Shown here in pieces: positions 1 to 8,419 of a DNA stretch of 64,000 nucleotides. Source of the DNA: Firm-13 sp037143795. Lineage in GTDB: Bacteria > Bacillota > Clostridia > Saccharofermentanales > Saccharofermentanaceae. Numbering within the stretch: position 1 is the stretch's first letter; every line of letters starts with the position of its first letter. The DNA lies in assembly GCA_037143795.1 (NCBI GenBank), contig JBAWXZ010000002.1, positions 124,001 through 188,000 on the forward strand. Reading direction: 5' to 3'. A model generated the notes under the pieces. That model was not told the origin of the DNA, made no database searches, and saw nothing but the letters and a program-made list of their open reading frames with translations. The position numbers and the translations under genes are program-made.

Positions 1-86
1 AACGTATAAGATAAAATGAATATGTAATAAAATTACACTCCGGACACGGCTCAATTCTTTTCGCAAAAATGCGGGAATGTGCGTAG

Positions 87-1193
87 GTGAAAATTATGGA
101 AGAGATTAAAAAATGTATACGGGAAGTTTCCCAGATTCTGGATCGTACAGTTGGCGTCATGGATACCACCGGTCTGGTTATTGCCTGTACCGATGCCTCA
201 TGGGAAGGAATTGAAGATTCTTCCGTACGGGCGGTTCTGTTGTCGGACGAACTGACAGCGAGCACCTCAGGAAAGACATACATCAAAATTCAGGTAGGGG
301 AACAGACGCAGTATATCGGGTTTATCAGCGGTACGGATTCAACATCACGAACATATCTTGATTTAATCTCACACTGGATAAGGGCCGCATTGCGGGAACG
401 CAACACGGACGCAGAGAGAGAGACTTTTATTAAGAACATTCTTCTGGAGAATGAACTGCCGGGTGATATTCCGCTCAAGGCAAGGGAGTTTAAAGTTCCC
501 TATGCCCTGCGGCGCATTGTTTTTCTGATCCGCGTAGCACAAAGCGAAGCGCCTTCGTGCGTTGAGATTCTTCACAATCTCTTTCCGGACAGGAAGACGC
601 ATTATGTCCTTGCAATGGATGAAGAAACGATCGTTCTTTTGGCAGAGCTCGATGAAGACTATGAGACTTCTGTAGAAGAGACAAGCAAGATGATCCTGGA
701 TAATCTGAACACTGAATCCATGTCACGTGTATATATTGGTATCGGCATGACTGCGGAGACAATGAAAGACGCGGCAAAGTCATATCGTGAAGCGACAATG
801 GCTCTGCGGGTCGGCAGTATTTTTGAAAATGACCAGTATGTGATGCGTTATGACAAACTTGGCCTGGGACGTCTGATTTATCAGCTCCCGCCGACGCTTT
901 GCAATATGTTCCTTGATGAAGTTTTTCCCAAGGGTGCTTATGAAGCACTGGACTCGGAGACACTTCTTACGATTTCCAAATTTTTCGAGAATAACCTGAA
1001 CGGAAGCGAGACGTCGCGCCGCCTTTTTGTGCATCGCAATACACTTGTTTACCGTCTTGATAAAGTTCAGAAGATTACCGGACTGGATCTGCGCAGCTTT
1101 GATGATGCCGTCCTCTTTAAACTGGCGGCCATGGTGCGCACCTATCTGGAAAAGCAAGAGAAGAACGGACGTACGTCTACCACCAAGTGGTAA
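87..1193 (+). CDS. PucR/CdaR-type helix-turn-helix transcriptional regulator
   Basis: A 368-residue putative DNA-binding regulator. The last ~60 residues match the PucR C-terminal helix-turn-helix: a SKFFENNLNGSETSRRLFVHR segment then NTLVYRLDKVQKITGLDLR, the usual signature of CdaR/PucR proteins. The N-terminal ~100 residues resemble a small sensory domain and the middle a GGDEF-like CdaR region; the ligand is unknown. Translation can start at GTG 87 or at ATG 96; neither has a strong ribosome binding site. The ftsE gene follows after 22 bases, so it probably heads the ftsEX operon. Whether it controls that operon is inference. Confidence 0.8.
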   Translation: MKIMEEIKKCIREVSQILDRTVGVMDTTGLVIACTDASWEGIEDSSVRAVLLSDELTASTSGKTYIKIQVGEQTQYIGFISGTDSTSRTYLDLISHWIRAALRERNTDAERETFIKNILLENELPGDIPLKAREFKVPYALRRIVFLIRVAQSEAPSCVEILHNLFPDRKTHYVLAMDEETIVLLAELDEDYETSVEETSKMILDNLNTESMSRVYIGIGMTAETMKDAAKSYREATMALRVGSIFENDQYVMRYDKLGLGRLIYQLPPTLCNMFLDEVFPKGAYEALDSETLLTISKFFENNLNGSETSRRLFVHRNTLVYRLDKVQKITGLDLRSFDDAVLFKLAAMVRTYLEKQEKNGRTSTTKW

Positions 1194-1215
1194 ATGACGA
1201 TTAGGGGGAAGACTG

Positions 1216-1932
1216 TTGATTCGCTTTGACAATGTATACAAGACCTACAAAACAGGAACGGATGCTCTTCGCGGGGTCAGTTTCAAGGTCGAGGATGGGG
1301 AGTTTGTATTTATCATCGGAAAGAGCGGTTCCGGGAAATCCACCATTATAAAGTTGATGACATGCGAGGAAAGACCGACGCAGGGTTCGGTTTATATTGA
1401 CCATTTTCCGGTCTCCAGAATGCCCCGCCCCCTTGTTCCTGTTCTTCGCAGGCACGTGGGCATGATTTTTCAGGATTTTCGCCTGATTGAAAGCAAAAAT
1501 ATATTTGAAAACATCGCCTTTGCAGGCGAGATTGTCGGCATGCCCAGGAAGAAACTTGTCCAGACTGTAGACATTGTCCTCAGTGTTGTCGGTCTCCGCA
1601 ATAAAGCATCGGCATTCCCTCAGGAACTGTCCGGCGGTGAGCAGCAGCGTGTTGCGATTGCACGCGCCATGGTTAATGATCCGAAGCTGATTCTGGCCGA
1701 TGAACCGACAGGAAATCTTGATCCGCTGACAAGCGAGGCAATCATGGCGCTTCTGGAAGAGATTAATCGTAACGGCACTACCGTTGTGATCTGCACACAT
1801 GACAGTAACCTTGTCGACCGTATGAAGAAGCGTGTAATTGAGATTGCAGACGGAAGCATTGTACGTGACGAAATAGACAGCGGCTATACGTGTGTGACAG
1901 ATCCGCCGAAGGAACAGAGTGAAGAGATATGA
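1216..1932 (+). CDS. ftsE: Cell-division ABC transporter ATPase FtsE
   Basis: A 238-residue ATPase that works with membrane partner FtsX to transmit a cytoplasmic signal to peptidoglycan hydrolases during division or elongation. Walker A (GKSGSGKST, residues 35-43), Q-loop (IFQDFRL), signature LSGGEQQR (138-145), Walker B LILADEP (158-164) and the FtsE-typical GNLDP are all present. The start is TTG 1216, preceded by AGGGGGA at a good distance. The stop overlaps the ftsX start by four bases (ATGA), which indicates translational coupling. Length is normal for FtsE. Confidence 0.95.
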   Translation: MIRFDNVYKTYKTGTDALRGVSFKVEDGEFVFIIGKSGSGKSTIIKLMTCEERPTQGSVYIDHFPVSRMPRPLVPVLRRHVGMIFQDFRLIESKNIFENIAFAGEIVGMPRKKLVQTVDIVLSVVGLRNKASAFPQELSGGEQQRVAIARAMVNDPKLILADEPTGNLDPLTSEAIMALLEEINRNGTTVVICTHDSNLVDRMKKRVIEIADGSIVRDEIDSGYTCVTDPPKEQSEEI

Positions 1933-2828
1933 GCATAAGAGCATTTACAAATTCCATTCGTGAGGGATTCCAAGGTATCCTGCGTCATCCTCTTGTCACT
2001 ATAGCATCCATTACGACAATCCTTCTGATGCTTCTGCTTATGTCCGTTTTTGTTATTTTTTCCACAGATGCAAGATATATTATGAAAAATGTCGGACAGC
2101 AGCCGCCGATCGAGCTGTACATGAAACTGGACGCAACAGAAGCCGATAGGGCTGCCGTGACGAATTATCTTGCCGGCGATACACAACAGGTTCTTTATTA
2201 TAAGTTGGCGGCTCCTGAAGAAAACTATAATGAATTCAAGGCCAATCTCGGCGACAGTTCCTCCATACTGGATAATTTTGACTACAATACATACCTGCCG
2301 TACACGTTTCATATCCAGCTGGTCGATCCGTCGTTTGCGGACGAAGTCGTCATGCACCTAGAGGCTTTTCCAGGTGTCAATAAAGTCATGCAGGAAAGAC
2401 AGGTAATGGTTTTTCTGACGCAGGCCACAAAATGGGTCAACATCGGAACGGCAGTGGCCTTTTGCGCACTGTTTCTGATTTCCCTGTTCATTATTTCAAA
2501 TATGGTGCGTATCTCCGTCTATTCGCGGGCAACGGAGATAACGATAATGAAATACATCGGTGCTACGAATGCCTACATACGACTGCCGTATATTATAGAG
2601 GGAGCCATTGTCGGATTGGTCAGTGCCGTGTGCGCATGGGGGATTACATCTCTTGCGTATAGCCGCATTTTCAAAATTCTCATGTCTAAAATTGAACCGG
2701 GAAGTTTCTACGCCCTTCTTCCTATAAGTTCCCTTTCCAACGGAATTCTTCTGGTATGTGCGTTTTGCGGCATACTGATCGGAGCATTTGGAAGCGGAGT
2801 GTCAGTCCGCAAATATATACAGGTATAG
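1929..2828 (+). CDS. ftsX: Cell-division permease-like protein FtsX
   Basis: A 299-residue membrane protein with the FtsX layout: an N-terminal membrane segment (about residues 22-45), a large extracellular domain (about 46-170), and three C-terminal membrane segments including the family-typical SRATEITIMKYIGAT stretch. FtsX docks to FtsE and uses its external loop to activate a peptidoglycan hydrolase. It overlaps ftsE by four bases and is followed 14 bases later by an M23 hydrolase, the kind of enzyme FtsEX regulates in other bacteria. Confidence 0.95.
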   Translation: MSIRAFTNSIREGFQGILRHPLVTIASITTILLMLLLMSVFVIFSTDARYIMKNVGQQPPIELYMKLDATEADRAAVTNYLAGDTQQVLYYKLAAPEENYNEFKANLGDSSSILDNFDYNTYLPYTFHIQLVDPSFADEVVMHLEAFPGVNKVMQERQVMVFLTQATKWVNIGTAVAFCALFLISLFIISNMVRISVYSRATEITIMKYIGATNAYIRLPYIIEGAIVGLVSAVCAWGITSLAYSRIFKILMSKIEPGSFYALLPISSLSNGILLVCAFCGILIGAFGSGVSVRKYIQV

Positions 2829-2842
2829 AAAGGAGTCTTTTT

Positions 2843-4150
2843 GTGCAGAAGATTAATTTGTCAGCAGGCCATATCCAGCCCGCGCGCCGTATGCGTTTTG
2901 CCCGGAAATTCGCCATTGTTCTGAGTTTTGTACTCCTGACGGCAGTAGTCGGATCATTCTGGCCTGTTTCTCCCTCTTCATATGTATATGCGGAATCCAC
3001 ATCCGAAAGCATAACCGATGCCAAGAAAAAGAAGGAAGAGGCACAAACGCAGATAGATGAAGCTCAGGCAAAGGTAGAGGCACTTTCCGGCCAGACGGAT
3101 CAACTATCCGCTGACCTTGCCTATCTGAACGGTTTAAGCGAAGAACAGAAAGTTCAGTACAAGCAGATAACGGCAGACCTCGAAGCAGCCCTTCTGGCCA
3201 AACAGACGGCTCTCGATCTTTACCTTTCTTCCCAGGCGACCCTTGATGCAAAAAGATTGGAATATTCCAAACGTATGAGTGTCATGTTTGAGTATCAGAA
3301 TAAATCAACACTTGAGATTCTGCTGGAATCCGATAGCCTTGCAGGTTTTTTTACAAACCTTGAATTGATTTCCCTCATAGGTGATTCGGATCAGCAAATA
3401 GTTGACGAGCTAAAAGCCGCCATGGATGACGCAGAACTGAAAAGTGCTTATGCAAAGCAGGAATCCGAAGATATGCAGGCTGTTGCGGATGCAAAGCAGG
3501 CTGAGCTCGATGAACTTGAAGCAAAGATAGGATCTACATCGGCCGCCCTTGAAGAAAAACAGGCGGCACTTTCCGACTGGCAGCAAAAGGAAGACGCGCT
3601 TGAAGCAGCGACCAATGAACTGGATGCAGAGATTGCTGCCCTTCAGAAGAAACTTGCGGCAAAGCAGGCAGCAGCCGCGGCTGCTGCAGCAGCAAAAGGC
3701 AAAACTGCATCTTCCTCGACGCAGGCACCTCCCCAGGGCACAATGACATGGCCATATCCCGGCGATTATACAATCTATTCCGGATTCGGGATGCGTATGC
3801 ATCCCATCTATCATGTGAATAAAATGCATTACGGACTGGATCTCGGGGGTTCCTACGGCAATCCAATTGTTGCGGCAGCCGACGGTACGGTAATTATTGC
3901 CTCTGCTCCTGTTGCCGGACAAAACACGGGCGGATCCAATTTCGGGAATTATATCGTCATCGACCATGGCGGCGGAGTCTCAACCCTTTATGCACACTGC
4001 AGGGATCTTTATGTATCTGTCGGGGACACTGTCACAGCCGGGCAGAAAATTGCCGCCTGCGGCAGCACGGGCGCCTCAACCGGGCCGCATCTTCACTTTC
4101 AGGTCCGGGCAAATGGTGCATGGGTTGATCCTGCACCTTATATAACCTGA
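2843..4150 (+). CDS. Secreted coiled-coil M23 peptidoglycan endopeptidase (EnvC/PcsB-like)
   Basis: The start is best placed at GTG 2843, seven bases after AGGAG, giving 435 residues; an open frame extends further upstream but only overlaps ftsX. A membrane/signal segment (about residues 20-50) is followed by a long Ala/Glu/Gln/Lys-rich coiled coil (about 55-275), an alanine-rich linker and a C-terminal M23 LytM domain. Zinc and catalytic residues are visible: His329 and Asp333 (HYGLD), His385 (YAHC), and His416/His418 (HLHF). M23 enzymes cut peptide cross-bridges in peptidoglycan. Coiled coil plus hydrolase directly after ftsEX matches the EnvC/PcsB/CwlO pattern, so FtsEX activation is a strong inference. 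Confidence 0.92.
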   Translation: MQKINLSAGHIQPARRMRFARKFAIVLSFVLLTAVVGSFWPVSPSSYVYAESTSESITDAKKKKEEAQTQIDEAQAKVEALSGQTDQLSADLAYLNGLSEEQKVQYKQITADLEAALLAKQTALDLYLSSQATLDAKRLEYSKRMSVMFEYQNKSTLEILLESDSLAGFFTNLELISLIGDSDQQIVDELKAAMDDAELKSAYAKQESEDMQAVADAKQAELDELEAKIGSTSAALEEKQAALSDWQQKEDALEAATNELDAEIAALQKKLAAKQAAAAAAAAAKGKTASSSTQAPPQGTMTWPYPGDYTIYSGFGMRMHPIYHVNKMHYGLDLGGSYGNPIVAAADGTVIIASAPVAGQNTGGSNFGNYIVIDHGGGVSTLYAHCRDLYVSVGDTVTAGQKIAACGSTGASTGPHLHFQVRANGAWVDPAPYIT

Positions 4151-4164
4151 CGGAGGCTGTAAAT

Positions 4165-4968
4165 ATGTCGGATTCCCCCTATGATGACCTTGCGGAAATA
4201 TACGACCATTTTCAAAGCGAGATTGATCCGGTAAAATGGGCTGACTATCTGGACAAAATGATACGGATGTATGGCCCTCAAAATGGCGACGGTAAAGACG
4301 GACGCCTTCTGCTTTGCGATTTGGGCTGCGGTACAGCCAGTGTGTCTATAGAAATGAACCGGCTGGGTTATGACGTCATAGGCATCGACGAATCCATGCA
4401 AATGCTTGAAAAGGCAAGGGAAAAATCTGCGGCAGCTGATGCGGACATCCTGTTTCTTAGCCAGGACATTACGCAGTTTGAACTTTTCGGTACCGTTGAC
4501 GTCTTTCTTTGCCTTTTGGATACAGTGAATCATCTGACCGGGAAGGCCGCACTTCAGAAGATGCTCTCACAATTTAAAAATTATTTGAATCCGGGCGGGC
4601 TGTTTATTTTTGATGTTGCTACACCGGCCCACCTGCAGAAAACGCTTGGCAACCATTTTTTCTATACGGTAGAAGAGGAATACGCCCTGTTGTGGGAGAA
4701 TCACTTTTCAGCCCGAACCCGTATCAGCACATCGGATCTGACACTTTTCCGAAAAACGGATACGGAAGCATACCATCGATTTGACGGACAGATTAAGGAA
4801 CGTGTATATACGGAAGCGGAAATCTGTGAGGCTCTGGAAAATGCAGGAATGAGCCTGCTTGCCAAATACGGCGAGTTATCCTGCGAGGAACCGGCGGACC
4901 GGGAGACCAGGGAATTTTACATAGCTGTCCGCCCGGCGGTCGGCCGGGACGAAGCAAAGCGTTCTTGA
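4165..4968 (+). CDS. Class I SAM-dependent methyltransferase
   Basis: A 267-residue Rossmann-fold methyltransferase. Motif I (LLCDLGCGTASVSIEM, about residues 49-64) and the acidic motif II ending (VIGIDES) bind S-adenosylmethionine; an FLCLLDTVNHL region follows. It is closest in look to small cytosolic methyltransferases of unknown substrate that sit beside hslO or ftsX in clostridia. GGAGG lies just before ATG 4165, and the gene is 14 bases from the M23 gene, so it is co-transcribed. The substrate cannot be told from the sequence. Confidence 0.85.
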   Translation: MSDSPYDDLAEIYDHFQSEIDPVKWADYLDKMIRMYGPQNGDGKDGRLLLCDLGCGTASVSIEMNRLGYDVIGIDESMQMLEKAREKSAAADADILFLSQDITQFELFGTVDVFLCLLDTVNHLTGKAALQKMLSQFKNYLNPGGLFIFDVATPAHLQKTLGNHFFYTVEEEYALLWENHFSARTRISTSDLTLFRKTDTEAYHRFDGQIKERVYTEAEICEALENAGMSLLAKYGELSCEEPADRETREFYIAVRPAVGRDEAKRS

Positions 4969-4999
4969 AACATAAAGGAGTCCCACCCAGGAGACAGAT

Positions 5000-5941
5000 A
5001 TGACGGAAAACAAATATTCATTTTATAAAACAGACGGAGCCCCCGAAGACCCGGCAGCGGACTATATTGTGCGCGCCACTGCTTACGGCGGACAGGTACG
5101 TGCTCTTGCAATCAGAAGCACTTCGCTGTGCCGCGAAGCCCTTGCCATACATAAGACATCCCCGGTTGCTACGGCTGCCCTGGGGAGATTCCTCTCGGGA
5201 TCACTCCTTCTGGCCGACAATCTGAAGAGTGAACAGGACACGCAGACCACCATAATCCGCTGCGACGGACCAATCCAGGGAATGACAGCTGTCTGTGATG
5301 CGATGGGGAATATCCGCGGATACTGCAATGAACCTGTAGTAGAGAACGTTTTTCATTATCCGGGCAAACTCAATGTCGGTGCGGCAGTGGGAAAAGGTAT
5401 TCTTACAGTGATCCGCGATCTCGGCCTCAAAGAGCCTTACGTAGGATCGGTTCAGCTGGTATCCGGCGAAATAGCGGAAGACTTTACGTATTATCTTGCC
5501 GCATCCGAGCAAACTCCTTCCATAATGTCCCTGGGCGTTCTTCTGGATAAAGACGGAGTCACCCAGGCAGGCGGCTTTCTTTTGCAGCTTATGCCCGGAG
5601 CCGGTGAAGATCTGATTGAACGTATGGAAAAACGCGCGGAGGGAGGATTTCCCGATGTGACCTTCCTTATGAATGAAGGAATGAATCCGGAGCAAATTCT
5701 GGATATGTTTCTGGGAGACCCTGAGATTGACTATCTGACGGCAACCCGGGTGCGGTATAAATGCACATGCAGCCGGGACAGGATGGAGCGCAATCTGCTG
5801 ACCCTCGGAAAAGTGCAGCTCGACGAACTGAGTGAAGATCCAAAGGGGATCAGCCTGGAGTGTCATTTTTGTGATAAGATATACTCGTTTGACCGGGAAT
5901 CCCTCCTGGAATTATCCGTGCTGAGTGAAAAAAGAGACTGA
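5000..5941 (+). CDS. hslO: Redox-regulated chaperone Hsp33
   Basis: A 313-residue cytosolic holdase that becomes active when its zinc-bound cysteines are oxidised. The N-terminal substrate-binding fold carries RATAYGGQVRALAI near residue 25. The C-terminal redox switch has the CxC (CTC, near 252) and CxxC (CHFC, near 288) pairs that bind zinc. AGGAG precedes ATG 5000. It is the last gene of the ftsEX operon and lies directly upstream of the ribosomal S10 operon promoter. Confidence 0.96.
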   Translation: MTENKYSFYKTDGAPEDPAADYIVRATAYGGQVRALAIRSTSLCREALAIHKTSPVATAALGRFLSGSLLLADNLKSEQDTQTTIIRCDGPIQGMTAVCDAMGNIRGYCNEPVVENVFHYPGKLNVGAAVGKGILTVIRDLGLKEPYVGSVQLVSGEIAEDFTYYLAASEQTPSIMSLGVLLDKDGVTQAGGFLLQLMPGAGEDLIERMEKRAEGGFPDVTFLMNEGMNPEQILDMFLGDPEIDYLTATRVRYKCTCSRDRMERNLLTLGKVQLDELSEDPKGISLECHFCDKIYSFDRESLLELSVLSEKRD

Positions 5942-6028
5942 AAACCCCTGCAGATATGCCATTTGCAGGATAAAAGCAATATATGATGACACTCTTGGAA
6001 ATACGAAAAAGAAATCCGGAAAATTCGC

Positions 6029-6057
6029 TTGCATTACCTGCAGAATTGAGATATACT
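6029..6057 (+). promoter_or_regulatory. Promoter of the S10 ribosomal protein operon
   Basis: TTGCAT at 6029-6034 and TATACT at 6052-6057 are separated by exactly 17 bases, a good vegetative sigma-A match. Transcription would start near 6064, about 276 bases before rpsJ. It lies in the only long gap before the ribosomal cluster. Confidence 0.75.
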
Positions 6058-6063
6058 TCTCCG

Positions 6064-6339
6064 TGCGCAAAGAATTTCTAGCGCAGAAGCGAAGATGTCA
6101 GAGATTGCCGCAGTCTTGCAAGCTGTACAGACAATGCGGGTAACTTTGACAGAGCAGTCCGGACCAAGATCCGGGCGACTTCAATTAAGTTGGCAGCGTG
6201 TGTTTCTGTAACTGGACACATGCCCAGGTCCAAAGTGCCGCAGAGTTTTTTGTGGTAACTGGTTTCCTGGGTTTTCTGATGGGTACAGAAGAAACGCCCG
6301 GCACGGTTGAAGAAAACAGCATGTTTGGAGGAAGATATT
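6064..6339 (+). promoter_or_regulatory. Long 5' leader of the S10 operon
   Basis: The 5942-6339 gap carries no convincing gene. It holds a short hairpin after hslO (CCTGCA 5946-5951 with TGCAGG 5964-5969, no T-run), the promoter, then a ~276-nt untranslated leader. Long S10 leaders host L4-dependent autoregulation in proteobacteria; whether this one binds a ribosomal protein is inference. Confidence 0.45.
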
Positions 6340-6651
6340 ATGGCAGTTAAACAGAAAGTAAGAATCAAGCTCAAAGCTTTCGATCATGAACTTCTTGATC
6401 AGAGCGCAGCACGTATCGTCGAGACAGTGACCAGAACAGGCGCAAGCTTTTCAGGTCCCATTCCTCTCCCTACAGAGAAGGAAATCACAACGATCCTGCG
6501 TTCTCCCCATAAGTACAAGGATTCACGTGAGCAGTTTGAGATTCGTACGCATAAGCGCTTAATCGACATTTTTGCACCCAACCAGAAAACGGTTGATGCA
6601 TTGATGAAGCTCGACATGCCGGCCGGAGTGAGCATAGAGCTCAAGGTCTGA
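6340..6651 (+). CDS. rpsJ: 30S ribosomal protein S10
   Basis: A 103-residue protein of the 30S head, also the NusE antitermination factor. The diagnostic GPIPLPTEK and SREQFEIRTHKRLIDI motifs are present. ATG 6340 is preceded by TTGGAGGA; an in-frame ATG at 6307 would add 11 residues foreign to S10 and is rejected. It is the first gene of the S10-spc-alpha cluster. Confidence 0.97.
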   Translation: MAVKQKVRIKLKAFDHELLDQSAARIVETVTRTGASFSGPIPLPTEKEITTILRSPHKYKDSREQFEIRTHKRLIDIFAPNQKTVDALMKLDMPAGVSIELKV

Positions 6652-6663
6652 CACGAGCTGTTT

Positions 6664-6702
6664 CCGGATAGGCAGATACGTCAAGATCTGCCGCATGTCC
6701 GG
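6664..6702 (+). promoter_or_regulatory. Two-tier hairpin between rpsJ and rplC
   Basis: GGCAGAT (6671-6677) pairs with ATCTGCC (6686-6692), flanked by an outer helix CCGGA (6664-6668) with TCCGG (6698-6702). No T-run follows, so it is not a classical terminator; it may be a protein-binding or processing structure inside the S10 operon message. Confidence 0.5.
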
Positions 6703-6756
6703 GGTCATGTTCACGGGTAGCACCGCGAACCAATAACCATAGGAGGTAAAGGAAAG

Positions 6757-7386
6757 ATGAGTAAATTCATGCTTGGCAAGAAGGCCGGAATGACACAGCT
6801 GTTCGATGAGAACGGACTTGCAATCCCGGCGACCGTCATCGAGTGCGGCCCAATGGTCGTACTTCAGAACAAGACGGAAGAGACAGACGGGTACAAGGCT
6901 GTGAAGGTTGCCGTAGGCGACATTCGCGAGAAGCTTGTGAATAAGCCCGACAAAGGTCAGTTCAGCAAAGCCGGCGCACCTGTAAAGCGCATCATCCGCG
7001 AATTCCACACGGATGCAGAGTTCTCTCTGGGCCAGGAAATTAATGTCGCTGAAATGTTCTCTGTAGGCGACCGTGTTGATGTCAGCGGCGTTTCCAAAGG
7101 AAAAGGCTTTGCCGGTAACATCAAGCGTCATGGTCAGAAGGGTGGCCCCGGCGGTCACGGTTCCATGTATCACAGACGTGTTGGTTCAATGGGCGCAAAT
7201 ACGACCCCTGCACGTGTCCGCAAGGGCAAGAAGCTTCCGGGTCATATGGGTGCTGTGAACTGCACTGTACAGAATTTGAATGTCGTCCTTGTGGACGGTG
7301 AGAGAGGCATCCTCGTTGTGAGAGGTGCAGTCCCAGGCCCGAGACGCGGCTTATTATCAATACAGCCGTCCGTGAAGGCAAGATAA
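6757..7386 (+). CDS. rplC: 50S ribosomal protein L3
   Basis: A 209-residue early-assembly protein near the peptidyl transferase centre. The conserved loop KGKGFAGNIKRHGQ (near 110-123) and HGSMYHRRVGSMG are intact, including the Gln that is methylated in many bacteria. A perfect AGGAGG lies before ATG 6757. Normal length. Confidence 0.97.
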   Translation: MSKFMLGKKAGMTQLFDENGLAIPATVIECGPMVVLQNKTEETDGYKAVKVAVGDIREKLVNKPDKGQFSKAGAPVKRIIREFHTDAEFSLGQEINVAEMFSVGDRVDVSGVSKGKGFAGNIKRHGQKGGPGGHGSMYHRRVGSMGANTTPARVRKGKKLPGHMGAVNCTVQNLNVVLVDGERGILVVRGAVPGPRRGLLSIQPSVKAR

Positions 7387-7411
7387 TCCGGCGTAAGGAG
7401 GAGCGAAGAAA

Positions 7412-8035
7412 ATGGCAAAAGTAGATGTCTATAATCTGGATGGAGCCGTTACAGGTCAGATCGAGCTTTCCGACGATATCTTTGGTATCGAGCCGAATGA
7501 GTTTGCGATTCAGGCCGTGATCAGAAATCAGCTGGCAAACCGTCGCCAGGGCACCCAATCCACAAAAACAAGAAGCGAAGTCAGAGGCGGCGGCAAGCGT
7601 CCGTATCGCCAGAAGGGCACAGGCCGCGCACGTCACGGTTCTACCCGTTCGGCACAGTATGTCGGCGGAGGAATCATTTTTGGGCCTAAGCCGAGAGACT
7701 TCAGCTATACAATTCCCAAGAAAGTAAGAAGACTCGCAATGAAGTCTGCCCTTTCAAGCAAACTTGCTGCACAGAGCCTCATCGTTCTGGACACACTCAA
7801 CTTTGACGAGATAAAGACCAGTAAGATGGTCAAAGTTCTCGCAGCACTCAAGATAGAGAGCCCGGCACTTTTTGTTCTCTCTGAAAAGAATGTCAATGTT
7901 GAGAAGTCAGCTAGAAATATTCCCACAGTGAAGACCGCATTTGTCAACACGATCAACGTGTTTGACATTCTGAAGTATGATCGCTTTGTGATTACTAAAG
8001 ATGCGGCTGAGAAGGTTATGGAGGTGTATGTATGA
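7412..8035 (+). CDS. rplD: 50S ribosomal protein L4
   Basis: A 207-residue protein lining the ribosome exit tunnel and the usual autogenous regulator of S10 operons. The tunnel loop with RGGGKRPYRQKGTGRARHGSTR (start near residue 58) is conserved. The stop overlaps the rplW start by four bases. Confidence 0.97.
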   Translation: MAKVDVYNLDGAVTGQIELSDDIFGIEPNEFAIQAVIRNQLANRRQGTQSTKTRSEVRGGGKRPYRQKGTGRARHGSTRSAQYVGGGIIFGPKPRDFSYTIPKKVRRLAMKSALSSKLAAQSLIVLDTLNFDEIKTSKMVKVLAALKIESPALFVLSEKNVNVEKSARNIPTVKTAFVNTINVFDILKYDRFVITKDAAEKVMEVYV

Positions 8036-8388
8036 CTAAGGCACCGCAGGATATTATCCTAAAGCCGGTCGTTACTGAAAAGAGTTCCATTGAAGGCGCT
8101 CTCGGAAAGTATTCCTTCAAGGTTGACGTGAGGGCTACCAAGCCGGAAATCCGCACGGCAGTTGAGAAGCTTTTCGATGTGAAGGTCCTTTCCGTCAATA
8201 CAATCAACTATGACGGCAAAGAAAAAAGACAGCGTCAGTCTATCGGGTTTACGCCTTCATGGAAAAAAGCAGTCGTAACAATAGCAACAGTAGCCAAGGA
8301 TGGCACTTACCTCGGCAAGGGCGGCAAAACTGCCAAAGTCCCTGCCAAGTATAAGACATCCATCGAAGAATTCGGGTTCGGCCAGTAA
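8032..8388 (+). CDS. rplW: 50S ribosomal protein L23
   Basis: A 118-residue exit-site protein that docks trigger factor and SRP. The start carries DIILKPVVTEKS, typical of L23. The C-terminus runs about 20 residues past the usual ~96-residue length, ending in a Lys/Gly-rich stretch. Coupled to rplD through a four-base overlap. Confidence 0.95.
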   Translation: MTKAPQDIILKPVVTEKSSIEGALGKYSFKVDVRATKPEIRTAVEKLFDVKVLSVNTINYDGKEKRQRQSIGFTPSWKKAVVTIATVAKDGTYLGKGGKTAKVPAKYKTSIEEFGFGQ

Positions 8389-8419
8389 TACGGCCTGATT
8401 GATGAAGGAGTGAAGAGAG

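Noticed and set aside
490..963. 157-codon open frame on the minus strand
   Set aside because: It lies opposite the PucR-type regulator and looks like random low-complexity protein.
2756..2842. N-terminal extension of the M23 protein overlapping ftsX
   Set aside because: GTG 2843 has AGGAG at ideal spacing and leads straight into the signal peptide.
6715..6727. GGGTAGCACCGCG resembles the T-box consensus GGGTGGNACCGCG
   Set aside because: The key TGG is TAG, and the region where stem I and the specifier loop would lie is the rpsJ coding sequence. Treated as chance.
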